This document shows, piece by piece, positions 26,701-41,700 of a stretch of DNA of 64,000 bases. Under the pieces are notes generated by a model, which saw only the letters and a list, made by a program, of their open reading frames with translations, searched no databases and was not told the origin of the DNA. Within the stretch, counting starts at the first letter, position 1, and each line of letters starts with the position of its first letter. Source of the stretch: Lineus longissimus (lineage: Eukaryota; Nemertea; Pilidiophora; Heteronemertea; Lineidae). A program made the position numbers and the translations under genes. The stretch lies in assembly GCF_910592395.1 (NCBI RefSeq), contig NC_088309.1:21764599-21828598 (forward strand), given 5' to 3'.

Positions 26701-29700
26701 CAACTCATCCTTTCCAAATCTATAATCACTTCAGGCACATTTTCCCCATCCAAAATGAATTCCTACAGTTGTGGGAACTAAAAGTCTACTGGACTGAAGA
26801 TAGGGGACAGAAAGGGAGGACGATAATGCTAATTCTAAGGGATGAAACCAAAACCATATCGACACAGATGAAATGTACATGAATTATTAGGATTTGTTTT
26901 AGAATAGACTTGACTGAGGGACTGGTATAGGATTAGTACTATTTTTGCCCAAAAAATGAAAAGGTACAGTATCTTTTGACAGGAGAGGGAGGGATACTAT
27001 AACTACTATTCTCTCACCAAAGTCAAAAAGCGCACATGACAGCATGTGGTCGGAAACACCTGACGAACAATGACGAAGAGGAGAACATTTCAAAACATTC
27101 AGACAAATTGCTGAACACAGAATTCCTTTTAAGGCATGGGGGTTTTACATACAAAAACAGAGGCACAAAGTATAATATGATATTGAAAAAACGCACAACA
27201 GCAAAAATCTGAATTGGTAGAACGCCAACAATTAAACAAAACACAGAAAAATGGAACGACTGCAAGTATCAGAGACGAGACGGGTTGAAAACGCACTTTT
27301 ATAATGTTTATGATGACAAAAATATCTACTCTACTCAAGTGAGTAAGTGGGTTTTAGGCATCTCCTTAAATTGTTCTATACTAACCTGCATTTTCTGGTT
27401 GTGATGATATGATAATCCGCCACATATGTAAAACCGAGCCGCCATTATTCAACTTCTCGATGACCACTAGGAAGAAGTTTTCCTCGAAGATGGTGATGTT
27501 CCTCAGGTCAATGATCGCCTCCATTTGTGCCTGACCGTTAGTGTCATACTTCATGTTCTTTTGTCCAGTGATCATTTGATCCTGCAAGGTGAAGTTATGG
27601 ACAGGAGGTCATCAGAAAAGAACTACATCTGCTGTACAATCTTAAACAACTTTCAGCTTCTCCAAACAAAACAAGCTAACATTGATTTTAGCACCTGATT
27701 ACTAATGTAACTTGTCATATAGTGCTTTATAATCAGAAAATTCTCAAAGAGCTTAAACAGGTAGCGCTTGTGGCCTGGTCACAAGTGAATGACCCAATAG
27801 GGAGTCACCTGTACATAGTACTCATGCATTGCATTACATGCACTACTTGGAACTCCCCCGTCTGGCAAATGGTTTGTCCCGTCTACAGTTTCATTCCCAG
27901 GTCTAAAATGTAACCTCTCAGTAAAAACTCGGACACTTTCCTAGTCCAGACGGCCTTCACTGCACGTGAATTGAGAGGTAGAGCACCAACCTGGAATATA
28001 TGCAGGAACTGCGTCTGCTGCCAGTCTTGTTTAGCGTCCGCAATAGCGTCCAGTTCCACGATGCAGCCCGGCCTGGCCGTACTCTGCTGACTAACAATCT
28101 TAAACACGTCATTCTTATCTTGCATGGTGTTGCTTGTGTGACTGTTCTCTTCATACGCAGATGACGAGCTGCTAAGTTGACCCACGGACTGAAACAAATT
28201 CAAAATTGTAAGAACTGGAACACAAACGATAACAGTTTTCAGTGGAGAATTTGAACGGAGTCAATATCACACTCATTACTTCAATTAACAAAGGGATTCC
28301 TTACCTCTTTCCTCCGTTGCACATCAGCCAGTAGTGTGCGGGCATCTATCACAGCTTGGTAAACTCGAAGACTATGACCGTCTGAGGCCACAAACAGGGC
28401 ACTCGGTGAATTACTGCCTGTACCCAGCGTAGAGCTGAAACAGAAGATTTTGAACTGAAAAGGACACAATATAATGTAGAAATCCCAACAGGGAACTTTC
28501 TTCAAACGACTCCAAACTAAAGAGAATGCCCCCTATCTGTTGGGTTTTGGTGGATTTAAGTTATTACTAGGTAGCATGCAACAGAAAAAACAATCTCTGC
28601 TGACACAGCTAAGCGAATTGACTTTACCTTGGCAAAAGTGTAGGCACCCAGGCAACATTCGAGAATGCTGACAAATGTGGTGCATTGATTCTCGCCAGCT
28701 CCGTGATACCGCCAGACTTGGATAATGGGCCCACAGGATCCACACGCCACAAGATCAACTCGCTGCACAACCCCGTCGCCTCACACCAGCTGGACATAGA
28801 CCCCATTCTTGGACGCCCCTTGTCCGTCTCATTAGGCATGTTGTGATGTGATGTCGTCAGAAGTAAGGGCAGGACAGGATGGCACGCTGCACTGTTCGTT
28901 CTGAATCTGTGCCCGCTGGCTCTGGACGCATGCGCCACACTCAAGACCATTGAAAACTTTGAAGTTTCCGCAAAACTAATCTGCCACTGATTCAGCGAGC
29001 CACTGTTGTGCTTGGAAAGCATCAGAACATTAGGCATCAAGGTATTATCACTTTGTCCTGGAGAATTCTTGCCCGATGCGTTTGCAGAATATATTTGTAT
29101 TTTTGGAATGTCCATATTCATATTACGTTTATTCTCCGATTTCAGTTTGGTTTTTATGTCTGGTTTGATGTAATTACAATAAAGTTTGAGGTTTGTTGAC
29201 ATCGTGGTGGCGTCACCTACAGGAAAGGCATGAGGTATTCGAGAAGAGAAACTGATCTGGGCTTGTCGGAATGAACAAGGGACATACTCATCCAGCCACT
29301 CAACCAACCTGCAAAATAGAAGTCAGTTTGTATAATCATCATCATCTTTGTGACCCATGTTGGTAGTTCATGAGGAAAGTAGAATAAAGGCACTTTTGGG
29401 ACGGTGACCTAGAAAGCATCCAAGCAGATTTAAAGCAGTCACCAGCTGGGTACCTGAAACAACCTTGACCAATATTTGTCACAACAAATCCTTTCTATCA
29501 TGCCTGTCATATCGAATTCCAATTTTCCAAACTGAAAGAATTCATTTTAAGAAATCATCCTTACCAGACAAGAAAACTACCATCAACAGGATGAACCATG
29601 AACAGCATATCAGCACTCTGGTGCCAGTCACGGAGCAGCTTTTCTATCTTGCTATCTAGACTATCACGCAACGGCTGAATGAGAAAAAATGGAGGATATT

Positions 29701-32700
29701 AGTGAGGTTTCAACCCAGATTAGGTTTACTGTTCATAATATCAAAAAACAAAATTGGCATCCAGGCAAAATATGATAATGAGCTACTGGTAGGTCCGACA
29801 CATTCAAATCAAGTCAAAAGCCAGGAAAAACACTGCTTGCACCCACCTTTTTTGAATCAGGTAATGGCCCATTTTCTGCATCTCCTGTTACAGACCGTGA
29901 GTGATGGCTTTCCTCACTTTCCATACTGATCTGGTTATCTCGACGGATTAGAGGACCTCGCTTGAAATCAGCTGGAAAGTTAGCACACAAAATATCTTCA
30001 CCAGATCAGTACGCACTTGATATGTAAAGTTACCATGAACACTTCTCTATTATGATTCAAGATGCATCAGCTGGACAGATAAGCCAATTTCACAGTCTTG
30101 TGGCACCTGTTTTAATAAATAATACTATGACAAATAAACCAACTTTACTTTACAGTATGACAAACTAATTTGTGTTATTTAGCTCACTCACCATCCTTGT
30201 TATCTAAAAAGAACTGATCGTCCTCTTCGTCATCGACAACCTCGTCCTCAACCTCGTTCTCATTTGCAGAGTCCTTTCCCTCTTCGTCATCTTCCACACT
30301 GGATTCGTCGCCGTCGTCACCAGCCTTCTTGGTCAAATCTTGCAGGATTCGTTCCGATTCTAATGTGAAGTGTAACTCCTTGTTGTTGAGCCAATGCACC
30401 ACAAAGTTGGACTCGTGAAGATAGTTTGTGTTGCCAATTGTGGGTAGAAGAGGGATATCTGGATAAAGAAGGTACATTAGTGTTGCCAATTGTGGGTAGA
30501 AGAGGGATATCTGGATAAAGAAGGTACATTAGTGTTGCCAATTGTGGGTAGAAGAGGGATATCTGGATAAAGAAGGTACATTAGTATTGCCAATTGTGGG
30601 CAGAAGAGGGATACCTGGAAAAAGAAAGTGCAATGTAGATTTAGAGACATTGCCATCATTGCTTACTTTGTCAAACATTGGAAGATGTTACCCGATTCAA
30701 CATGAACTCTCTTTACTGTTAAGCCAGTGTACCATAAAGGTTTTGTCTTCTTCTGCATTATACACATCACATGCCACCATAGTCCTGCAACAAGCAGGGT
30801 TATTGGCCTAAGGACTCCTCAGTCTTGATCTCGAGAGCCCATGAAGCAGCCGACAATACATTCATTGCAAAAACAACACTGTCAATGCATGCGTCCTCAC
30901 TCGATCACTGGATATATGATTGGAATAGAGTATTTCTCAGTGTTACAATCAGGAAAATGATTGAAAGTTTCAGAGGTATATTAGAACTTACCAGTTTCTG
31001 GGTTGATACTAGCAGCAAGATGAAAGTGAAGCATGGGTGTGATACCATTCATGTTGGCAGTGAACTTATGAGAGTCATGGACACCCTTCATACTCGGCAG
31101 TTGCGGTGGTTGGGTGTTGGAGGATGCTAAACCAAGGCCACTAATTCTTCTCTTCCGTGCATTCAGACCTTGCCTGAAACAAGTTAAATGCACTTGATTC
31201 TGTAGTGCTCCAAATATATCATCATGTACACCCTTTACAAACTCTGAACTTTAGAAATTAGTCACAGTTCTAAAGTTGGCAGTTATGAAATTCATCAAGT
31301 CTTGAACAGTGAAAATCTGGCACAATTCTGCACCATGTCAGCTGGGGTTTGCAATGACTGATGCCGTGTCCCCCCACACCAGGCCCCTGGAGTGGCAGTC
31401 CCAAGCGTCCATATCACTGTGACTAGTCTAAGAACCACACTTACTTTATATTCTTTAAACTCTGCATGAACTGCGTCCTGTACCGTGCAGTGTGGAACTT
31501 GGTATTCTGCTTCATCAGGACAGGATCTATCTGACGAGGATCCACCAAGCCGTCATCCGGTACGACTGTCTCGCACCAAATACGACAGATGCTGTCACGG
31601 CATGATGTTATCAACATGTTAGCAACTGATCCTCTGAAAACAGAAAGTACCAGTATATTTTAAATATTACAGAAAGACTGATATTCTTAAGGCCAGGTAG
31701 GACAACTTTGAAACCAATCAACCATAATATTTGTCTATTTCACAAGCCTTTTTCGATTTATTGTTATCTTTTTTACCTTGCCCTTAAAAGGGTTAACATT
31801 TCAAAGGATGTCAGACAAACTAACTGAGATGAAAGCTTGCTTCCCAACCTCGCCAAGTGGGCGATCCATCTCCGAAATGCCATAGCATTAATCTCAACAG
31901 ATGCCCATGATGATGAGAAGGAAATTACAAATACAGTCGTTTCCTGAGCAGAGGAAACTTCAATAGTATCATTGTAGTATTTGCTAAATAGCGTAACCAT
32001 TTCACTAAGGAGTCTGGTCTACATTGGCAAAATGCATTCTACGAGTCCGATGACATCATGAAACAATGTATTATGACGCACATGAGCATGATATAAGGTC
32101 ACTGCCGTGAATGACTGGGAAAAGCTCCTGTGAGATGATGTGTTTTGGTTGGTTGATAACCCAGCAAACGTCTACCAACTGTTACAAACCTTGGCATATG
32201 TTTGCTCGTTTTCCTCCAGGAGAAACCTGTCACTGCTCTAGGATGTGCTATATAGATGAAGGAGTAGCTGGCTTCTTCTTTTCTGGGACTAAAGCTATCA
32301 CTTCGTGAGAGAGCAAAGTTTAGTCTGTTGTTTTCATACCAGATTTTCACCAGTCGGTCGGCCTGAAATCAGAAAATATTTGATTTCACAGATAAGAATA
32401 TCAATACCAAAATTCCATGCAATTTAGAAGGATACTTGAAATAAGAATAAAAATCTTTACCTTTCCAACTGTAGCAAAAAGGAGCCCATCTGGTGAAAAC
32501 CGCATCTGGTGAATAGGGGAAGCCGTCCTGAAAAATACAATCGAAACAATAAATCCGCTGAAATACTAACAGTAACACTGTGACTCTAATGGGATATTGC
32601 CCCTTTAACATTAAATCAGATTTTCATTGGATGATTGACATCATGCGACATAGATCATTCATTGGTGATAAACGACAGATGTTTCAGCAAAGGGAATCAA

Positions 32701-35700
32701 TTTTACGGAAATAAGCTTAAATACCTCAGTGCCTATTCATATAAAAGTATGAAATGATCCCAATAAAATCAATAAGGGTGATCATAAACGACCACACAGA
32801 GACAGGGCTTTTCATTAACTCGAGAAAAGTGTAGCTCAGAGTCATGCCTTGGTAAAACACCTTGAATCAAAGGCAAGGTTACAATTAATACAGATTATAA
32901 CTGACCTGCAGTGCCATAAACACAGCCACTCTAACATGCTATTTTCATCTCCGAGATGGAATTCCACACTGCCTCGTCGTTTCTGCGCCTCGTCATCTTC
33001 ATCATCTGGTGACTCTGGACATTTCCACATCTGGATGAGGTCGCCACCAGTCAGGAGCCGAGATCCTGCAAGTAAATAAAGAACAAAAATGTTAAGGTTA
33101 AGTCAAATGTTTTTTAAAGGGTTGTCAGAATTAGGTTGCAATTGACATGAACGCAAACACACTTTCGCATTGTGCGTCTTTAGGGATGTGTCAGGGAGAG
33201 GGCGGGGGCTCTTTTAGCCTTGGTCAGTAACTAGTTTAGGAGATGGAAAACAAAGACATAACCAAAATCAGCAAGGTGCAGCCTTTGATGTGTGGTTTAA
33301 AATCGATACTCCACGCACATGGATACATGGTTAAATAATTCAAGTTCTGATTGATATGAAAGCAACTGCCTCAAGATGTTGCCAAAGGAATATTGATTTC
33401 CTCATCTTAGCAAGCAGTGATTTGTGTGCAATAAACCTTCAGCCGGGTTAAAATGTCCTTCTTGAAGACATGGACAAGTCTTTCCTCATATTTGAACACC
33501 CTATTATTAGAAAGGTACGAATAACGAAAAGGTGCAAACACTGTGTCTCACAAGAATATTGGTTCTCTATAAAACTTGTCCAGTAGCTTTGATTTTTCAC
33601 CGATTAAAAAAACCCATGACAAATGGCATTCTGCCGAGAATTCTGCAACTCACACGCCTGATATAAAAGATTCTGAATAGGAGGCTTTTAATGCCATGTT
33701 ACAAAAAAAGGACCGATATTTGTTTATTCTTTTATAGTTATGTATAACATTGTTATCAATAGACTTCATATAAGATGCCTGAAAAAAAACAACAACTGCT
33801 ATAGATGTTGTCTATTCAACACGTTCAAAGCTAAATATTTTAAGGTCAACCTATTTCTGTGGTTGCCTTTGTCTGATCAATCGCAGTGTCTACCATTTCA
33901 TCCCACTGGAAATTGCTATAGATTTTTTTATTGATTTTGCAAAAGATTGCATGTGGCTGTACCCTATATTCTATGGAAGCTTAGTCTTCTGGTCATCAAT
34001 GTGCATGGCATGCACAGTTAACCCATCTAACCGCAATCATTCCATGAGAAGCAAAGATTAAACCAGAAGTCTGTCATATCTGGATGCACCACAAGCCTCC
34101 CTGGCCATGTATTGGATGTGACCTCACGACAGCAGAGGCAGATTCACCCATCAACTAAGGGACTCCATGTCATCACCAGATGTCATCAGGTAATCGCTTG
34201 TTTGGAGATCAATTAGGTTTTGTAGTTAGATCAGCGTCCTATTCAAATTCTGCCATGTAAGTGGTGGAAGTAGTGTTGGGGGTGGGGTTAAAACAAGCAC
34301 TGGTTGTCATCATCGTCATATACATGTGCAAACAATTCTTATTGGGAAGAATACTGTCAAGGGTGTCAACGGGGGAAGAGGGATTGATTTAACCAAAGGA
34401 CAAAGCATACATCAGTTTTTCTCAAGATGGGTTCTCACATACACGCACCTCTTCAATTGATCATATGATGTAATCTTGTGATTGTGAGACACAAATATGA
34501 GAACGCACATGTGACAGATAAGACCCATGTGACAGCAGTACCAAAAGTGACACAGCAATTCTGTGTGCTAACACAGTCCTGAAGTAGACAGACTGATAAC
34601 TAGTCATTGATTTTTAGTGTACATGGATTGGAAATCAGACCAAAACATGACCGGGTCAGAGAGATAAGTACAACGCACATCATGGCAAACATCCAGTCTC
34701 TGGCATTGCATCTGATTCTGAGGCTAGGGCAAGGATGTTCATCCATGACATCCATCTTGAGAGTTCCGATATCGCTTTTGAAAATGAAGCCAGTCTTTTT
34801 GCCCCCTGATTACCATTATGACTCTGACAGTGTAACCTGATTTGCTTCGATCAAGCAAGAAGAGTCTCTACCACTTTCTTTTTCCAGAGCAGGTACTGCC
34901 AATTTGTTATGAACTCCCTTGTCGACTTGTTGATGAAGGCAGCCTTAATCAGGTTAATAAAGCCACGACTGGCTGTTCCAACACAGGAGAAGGTAATACT
35001 GCTTGTGTGGACGAAATAAGTTGGTAGCCTACTGCAGAAGAGGACAGAATACTGGCCTTGCCCAGGGTGACAAGAACATGACAAGACTATAAACTGTAGG
35101 AAGATTTAATGGAGGGAATGCTGTCCTTCCAATGGTCGGATGGCCATGACTGCTGGGAGCAATATCGCACACTTGCTTTGTCACCTTTCGTTGCTCGCAT
35201 TCTAAACTGAAACCACCAAGAACAGGGGTATTCAAAAATATGCATCTCTCGTGTAACTAGGAAAACCACAGCTGGGTGACAGACCAAATACATTTCCTTG
35301 ACAGGAATCCTATACCGAAATGCTAACAACCATGAACATGACGAGTCGAAAACTGGCCATTTGGCAATATTGTATTGATTCGCCGCACAGCTTCATATTC
35401 CCGCCTGAGTCAGCGTACCCAGTCTTGCCAACCTAATCACCAGGGCGTGGGAGGAAACATTAGATGTGCACGACATCATGCAATAATAGAATAAGTTATC
35501 CAAGTGTGTTGCATTCTGGCAGACAGAGCTCTTTGCAATGAGGGTAGGTACAAAGTCATTTAAAGCCTGATATGCCAAGTTTTTTGCCCGAAAACAATGT
35601 TTTCAAGGCCGACCACCATGTTTCACCGCCAAGGTGATGACACATGTGTGGCTAATTTTGACCTTGGTTCTCCCTGCTGGCCCAACACCTGGCACCCACC

Positions 35701-38700
35701 TACATGATTGACGTACATACATTGTTCCTGATGCCTTTCGGCCATTGTGTCTCTGGAATCATCTACAGATTTCATGAAACCGCGAAATAAGATTGAGCTG
35801 CAAACAATTCTTGGTTTACAGCATAACTATCAGGCTTCAAATGAGTAAGAGGCATCATTTATAGAACTCTGCTGACTCAACAACACACGCATTTTATCTG
35901 TCTCCCACATGCATTGTTCACTCTACATGTACACACTATCCTGGCATCTCGACTAGTGTTAGTCTCGCTAGCAATAGCTGTGTTCTGTATCGCAAAGGCC
36001 AAGATGCCTTTAGAGGGGTTTTCAATTTTATTTGCAATGAGCTTGAAAAAAAAGTAATAGATACCGTGGATTCTTTGAAAGATTTGTCCATCTTGAGTGC
36101 CGACACCCAGGACTAGGAGGGTAGGCTTCAATACAGCCACAATGATACAAGACTGCTTTTTACTCAAAGCAGAAGTGGGATTCATTGATACAAAGAAACC
36201 TGTGGCAGTTCCCAAAAGAACAGCGAAATCAGTTTCAGGGCCAACTGTCCACATGCGATGATATTCATGACAAATCATTACAAAAGAGTCACGCATACAA
36301 ATTACCTCCCACGCAATTTTATCGATGACCAAATGCGCCGCATCAGTTGGACAGATCTTGGGATTAAGATGTCCCGGTTGAATCAATACTCGTGATACAT
36401 TGTGCGGTATATGGAGATGTACAACTGATCACAAATACCCATCATCCAAATCGAATCGTCTTGACAGTTCAAGCAAAAAGCTCAACAAGATACATAGACG
36501 AATTGCATACAAAAAAGAATAGGGTTTTTAACTGGTAGTGCTGATGATGGGTAAATCTTCATTTGACATAACCAGTGATAAGGTAGACCTTCACTCTACC
36601 AGAAGAAACACCTGCCAGTACAAGTTCCATTTTGGACTTGGTGAATGTGAAACAGGAACAATATTTCTGATACATGAACTGAACGGATAACAATACTCAT
36701 AATTCATGTCGATGGGTTACTTCCTGTATAAAAGTTCTGCCATGAAAACCATCTTTGAACAAGTGTTTAAAACATGACTTGAATCAGACCGCCAATTCTG
36801 GTTTACGTGCTCCAGGCAAAAGGCTGACACGCCAGATTGTCATCAACCATTATCCATTATCATTAGCCATTCCCGGGGATGGTTTTCAGCAACCTTGGCC
36901 AAAAAAATTCACATGATATGCTTGTGATGCTACAACGTAACAACCAGGATATCATTTTTAACTTATTCAAACTGATACTAACTTGTTTGGCATATATAAC
37001 AACAGATGGCACATATATAACAGGAAAAGTCCTTAGCGAGAAATGAATGAGTCAGGGTAACACTGACAGCAGCTGTCACTTATAAACAGTGTCCAATATT
37101 TCTCTTCCAGTTACATAAAATCTGTCAGCTGCATCACTAATTGACTTTTTTGGACTTGGTATTCAACGGCCTGTCTGCAATATGAGTGGGGCATGCAAAA
37201 CTGACATAAAGAGTATTTCCGCTAGAAACCTGAAAATGCCGGACAGAAAGGGGCACAGCCTAAAAAAAGCAGGAGTCCAGCTGCACCATGCTTTTAAAGA
37301 AAAGGCATTGGCCACTAAAGAACAAAGGCAGGGCAATGTTCCGATAAGCTTAAGTTGAGAAAAGGTAGGGTGCTCCACCTTGTTAAAGCTCTTTAGCTTA
37401 AACACTAATACACAGGTTCTAGCATAGCAGGATCATAGGTTGTGTAAATTAAGTATTTGAGGTCATTCCACTGCTTATTTCCGATTTCCAATTACCAATA
37501 GTTTAGGCTACATGAACCCATGACCAAACAATTACTAAATGAAATCTATTTTCATGATATTTCAGAAGCCCGCTGAGATTTCACCCAACAAATCCACAAT
37601 AAACTAACAAAGGGAGTGATGATTGATCTATGATTCAAGCTAATAAGAAACTATGAATCTTGACGCTCCATTCAAACACCTCCATTCATTTCCTCCCCAC
37701 AACAAGCCGTACCTCTTGCATGCGAAAGGTCACCGGTTTCCAACGGTTTCTACGCCAGCGTATCGACATCCAATCACTTCGCTGGAATGTACAGCTCAAT
37801 ATGGTACAGCAAAACATCAATATGGTGAACATGGTATGCAGTGATGAGGACAGAGATTGGAGTCATTCAACATCATGTTGATACGAAGTCAGCAGAGAAA
37901 CTGCTGCCCCAAAATATCATAAGGTGTTCTCTATTCAAGAGCTGGGCTCCCATTATTAACCCAAACAGTAATAGTAACAACTGGATATTTATGGCATGTT
38001 AAATATGTATATCATCCGCCCCTTTCATCCTGAAACCAAGCGCAGACATCTTTTGGTCACAATTTGTATCATTGAAGAATAGTTTTTTTCAGGGATCACA
38101 GCAAGGGTGTCCTGACAAGAGAGGTGTCTACTGAGAGCACTGTCACTGTACTTTAGTAACTTTGTGACAGAAAGGAAATACTGGATATTTTTCCACTTCT
38201 CTCCAGTCACATCTGAAGGAGCATCATCTCGGAGACAAGATAAAACCAATACCTATAAAGGCTGTGTGTGTTTGATTCTATGTTTCCCAGGATATCTACT
38301 CTACTACTCATATAGCCATAACCATACATAAAATGCTGACTCTCCTGCTACATGAAAGACATTGCGGTTCAGTGTTTTCTTCTTGATATGATTTTGACTT
38401 AGTCACTGTTTGTGAAAAAACTTGATTTTTGAAAGCCCAAGTCCTTGCAAAAATAACTGCCTTGGTTGCACTTAATTCTGACTATGTCCTCTAATGGAAA
38501 AATCTAAGTGTATCTACTGATGTCCCACTGTTTTTGACTGGATGCAAAATGAAAATCGGACCAGTTGAGAACACTGTGGCATAGCTGAAGTCGTGTTGTG
38601 TCTATGCAGCACTTGTCCCAGCTTTAGAACATTGCTCGCGGACCTGAAACAGAGCATATATTTAGCATGGCCTAATGCACTTACCATCGGTATTCCATGA

Positions 38701-41700
38701 CAATGTAAGGACATCGCATTCTGTGGTGATAGTTCCCGTCTGGTACCACTGGTAATCCAATTTCTGAAAGAAAGATAAGGAGTCAAATCATTTTGTTAGT
38801 TTTTGCATGGGAATAAACATGTACCTGGCAACACATACGTGGTCTAAATTGTTCAAAGCTGATAAGTTATTAGGGCCCAGTTGCCCAATCGGCATTGGAC
38901 ACAAACGCTAACATTAGCTCAACCAAGCGAGATTTCCTTCAGTAAATTTCAGTGACAATACTGATATTTAACAACCAACAACAGTGAGAAGGGATTCTGA
39001 TCCCCCCCCCCCCTCCTCTACTGAACCCATGATCTATGAAGAGTTATGAGAGCCCAATTTACCCAAAATTAGCTGTGGGGTAGGAATGGAGAGACAGCAC
39101 TCATCCATCACAGGGGGCTCAACTAATAGCGGCAACCAACAACAGCGGGACAAATTCTGGAATTTGCTGGTCGATAAATCATTCATGCGTATAATCTTAA
39201 TGGAGGACCATCCAGGGATTGGCAATGGATTCATCCGGACTAATCAAATGTCCCCAAATGAATGGAATCAAACAGTAGAGAGTATAGAATATGGCTAGGT
39301 ACTGGCTCATATGAATGGCGATAACCACAACATACATTAGAGAATATTTTTTAAACCACACACTACAGCATGGTTACATTCTGTTTAGCTGCATTTTATT
39401 TTCACGAATGTTGCCGGTTACAAAAAAAACATTGAATAGCATGCAAATTTACCAGTTTACAGTAATCAGATGTCAAAGGTGACACATTTATTGGTACTTA
39501 CATGGGATGAATCATGATGAAGCAAGGGTGTTGGTTCAAAAATGCACACTTCACGGCCATAAGACGCTGCAATCTGGAATGAGAAAATTTTAGACAAATA
39601 GATGGTGTGGTATACAGACGTCTTTCAAGAGGTATTGGATTGGAGAGGTGACATCGGCAGGGGTTGTAGGCCTTGAATTTCAAATTATCTGGGCATCCAT
39701 AATATTAGAGACACTTTGGTCCTGGGTACTTGAAAATGTGTAAGAAGATTTGAGAGGGCCACAAGTGGCACAAGGCCATTTTGGAGAGTGGAGGTATAGC
39801 ATGATACATTTGTAGCATTGGTTATCATTAAATTCAAGCCCTGTCATCGACTGATCAAAATCAAACACACTGTCTACTCAGGTCAGATTTTTTGTTTCTG
39901 TATCACTTTATTAACAGTCAAGTTGTACATTCAAAATCATCTAGTCGGATAGCAACCCTATGATGCATCCACATGTTACACATTTCACATCACATACATT
40001 TCACATGCTGCTTTCTTCTAGTGTCAAGACATGCATGATATTGATAATGATAGTCATTCTTGAGGAAAAAGGCCTCCCATTATCCATATAGCAACTGGCA
40101 CACAGGCATTTCTATCTGCTGGGGCCAAACATAGCTTAGCCTCTGTGGTAATACTAAAAGCAGTGGGAAAACTCTCCAGTGAGATGAGGCTCTTCGATAT
40201 AGTCATTGAGTTAGAATGAAAGCCATTCAGCTAATTTATGGACATTAAAAATGATTAAGATAATAGATTTTATCACACACCCTGTACAAACACACATTGT
40301 CTCATCAATTTTTTTTATATTGATGGACTGCCTGCATGATTTATTTGATTGAAGGCAGCGTACAGTGATAAAGTATTCATCAGATTTTATTGAATTCATG
40401 AGCAAGCGCCAGCCAGTTGATTCTGAATCTCAATACTGCATAAAATATAAGGACATAAATCATGAACAGAATGTTGTGGCATTTGTTCTCTGTGGGATTT
40501 GCATAAAAAAACTGACAATTCCCAGAATTTCAAACGAATATTCTGAAGCACAAGTGGCTGTTGATTCTGAAAAGATAGGGTTGCAAAAAGGGCAATGGAA
40601 AATGGGACCTGACACGTGCCATACAGCATGGAATTTCAGTCAGCATGTGCACAGGGAGCTGCACCGCTCTGGAACTTACATTGTTGGTAATTATACCAGC
40701 CAGGCTGCACCCAATTTGGAACCAGATTTTCAGCGCAAGATGGTATTGATTCTCCACAATCGTACAAGTTGAAAGTCCTGCAGCCCTTACTTTTCCCAAT
40801 GGTACATCACATTTGAATTGAAAAGGCGAAGTGACAAAAAACACCATGACAGTATACACATATTTTACCCATTAAGTTAAGCCCTGATCAGAATCTGATC
40901 TGGTCGACGTTATATTTGCCGTTACATTATATTCCCCACATTATCAGAAGTTGATCTGCTTGAAGAGAGTGCCAATTGATGACACAACACCACCTGTCGC
41001 CGAACTCACTTTTAGAGTTATATTATAACCAGCCTTTTTCGTGCAAAGTATGCAAAAAGCCTCGCCTGTCTTGATTTGGATCGTGGCCATGCAAAAACCA
41101 GTACTGACCCTCCTCTTGTGTCCAGGTTAAGTAAGCCCGCAAATTTCCGTGTTAAACTAGACCAGACCAGTATTGTACAAATGCAATATCCAGGTCAGAC
41201 CCATGAATATTTTTATTACAGAGTAAAAAATGCCCTTTTTGAATACTGTAACTGTAAGTGTAACATATGGGAGGATTTGGCTGTACTGCATACATGGCAT
41301 ACCAGCAAAAGCACCGGTATGCAAAATTCACATTTCCCTTCACTCTCATTAGGTAATGAGGATGGGAGCGTGCATAAATTATGCAACCATACTAGGCATA
41401 CATCAGACAGATGGATTTCATTCATATGTTACGAGTCTGACGTCAATGATACGTTAAGAATTTCTGAATACTGGTAATAAAAAAGGTTCGCTGAATAACT
41501 TGTGCAAAAATGTATGCGGCACATAAAGAAGTCAAGTCATTGTAAAAGTGTGCAGAGGAATTTCGCAGCCATGGCAGAGTCCTGTGACGATGAAAACCAC
41601 TGTGAGGGACTACACATAACCTAAGGTCACCACCATCTACCTGACAATGATGGATAATAATTCCTACCTTTCCAGTATCTTCAGAGCAATCCAAGCAGCC

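Noticed and set aside
40365-40772. 135-codon + strand open frame in DMXL intron 2
   Set aside because: No motif, no initiation or splice context and unremarkable composition; its length is within chance for this AT-rich window.
41076-41477. 133-codon + strand open frame in DMXL intron 2
   Set aside because: Same reasons; it lies antisense to a resolved gene and shows nothing protein-like.
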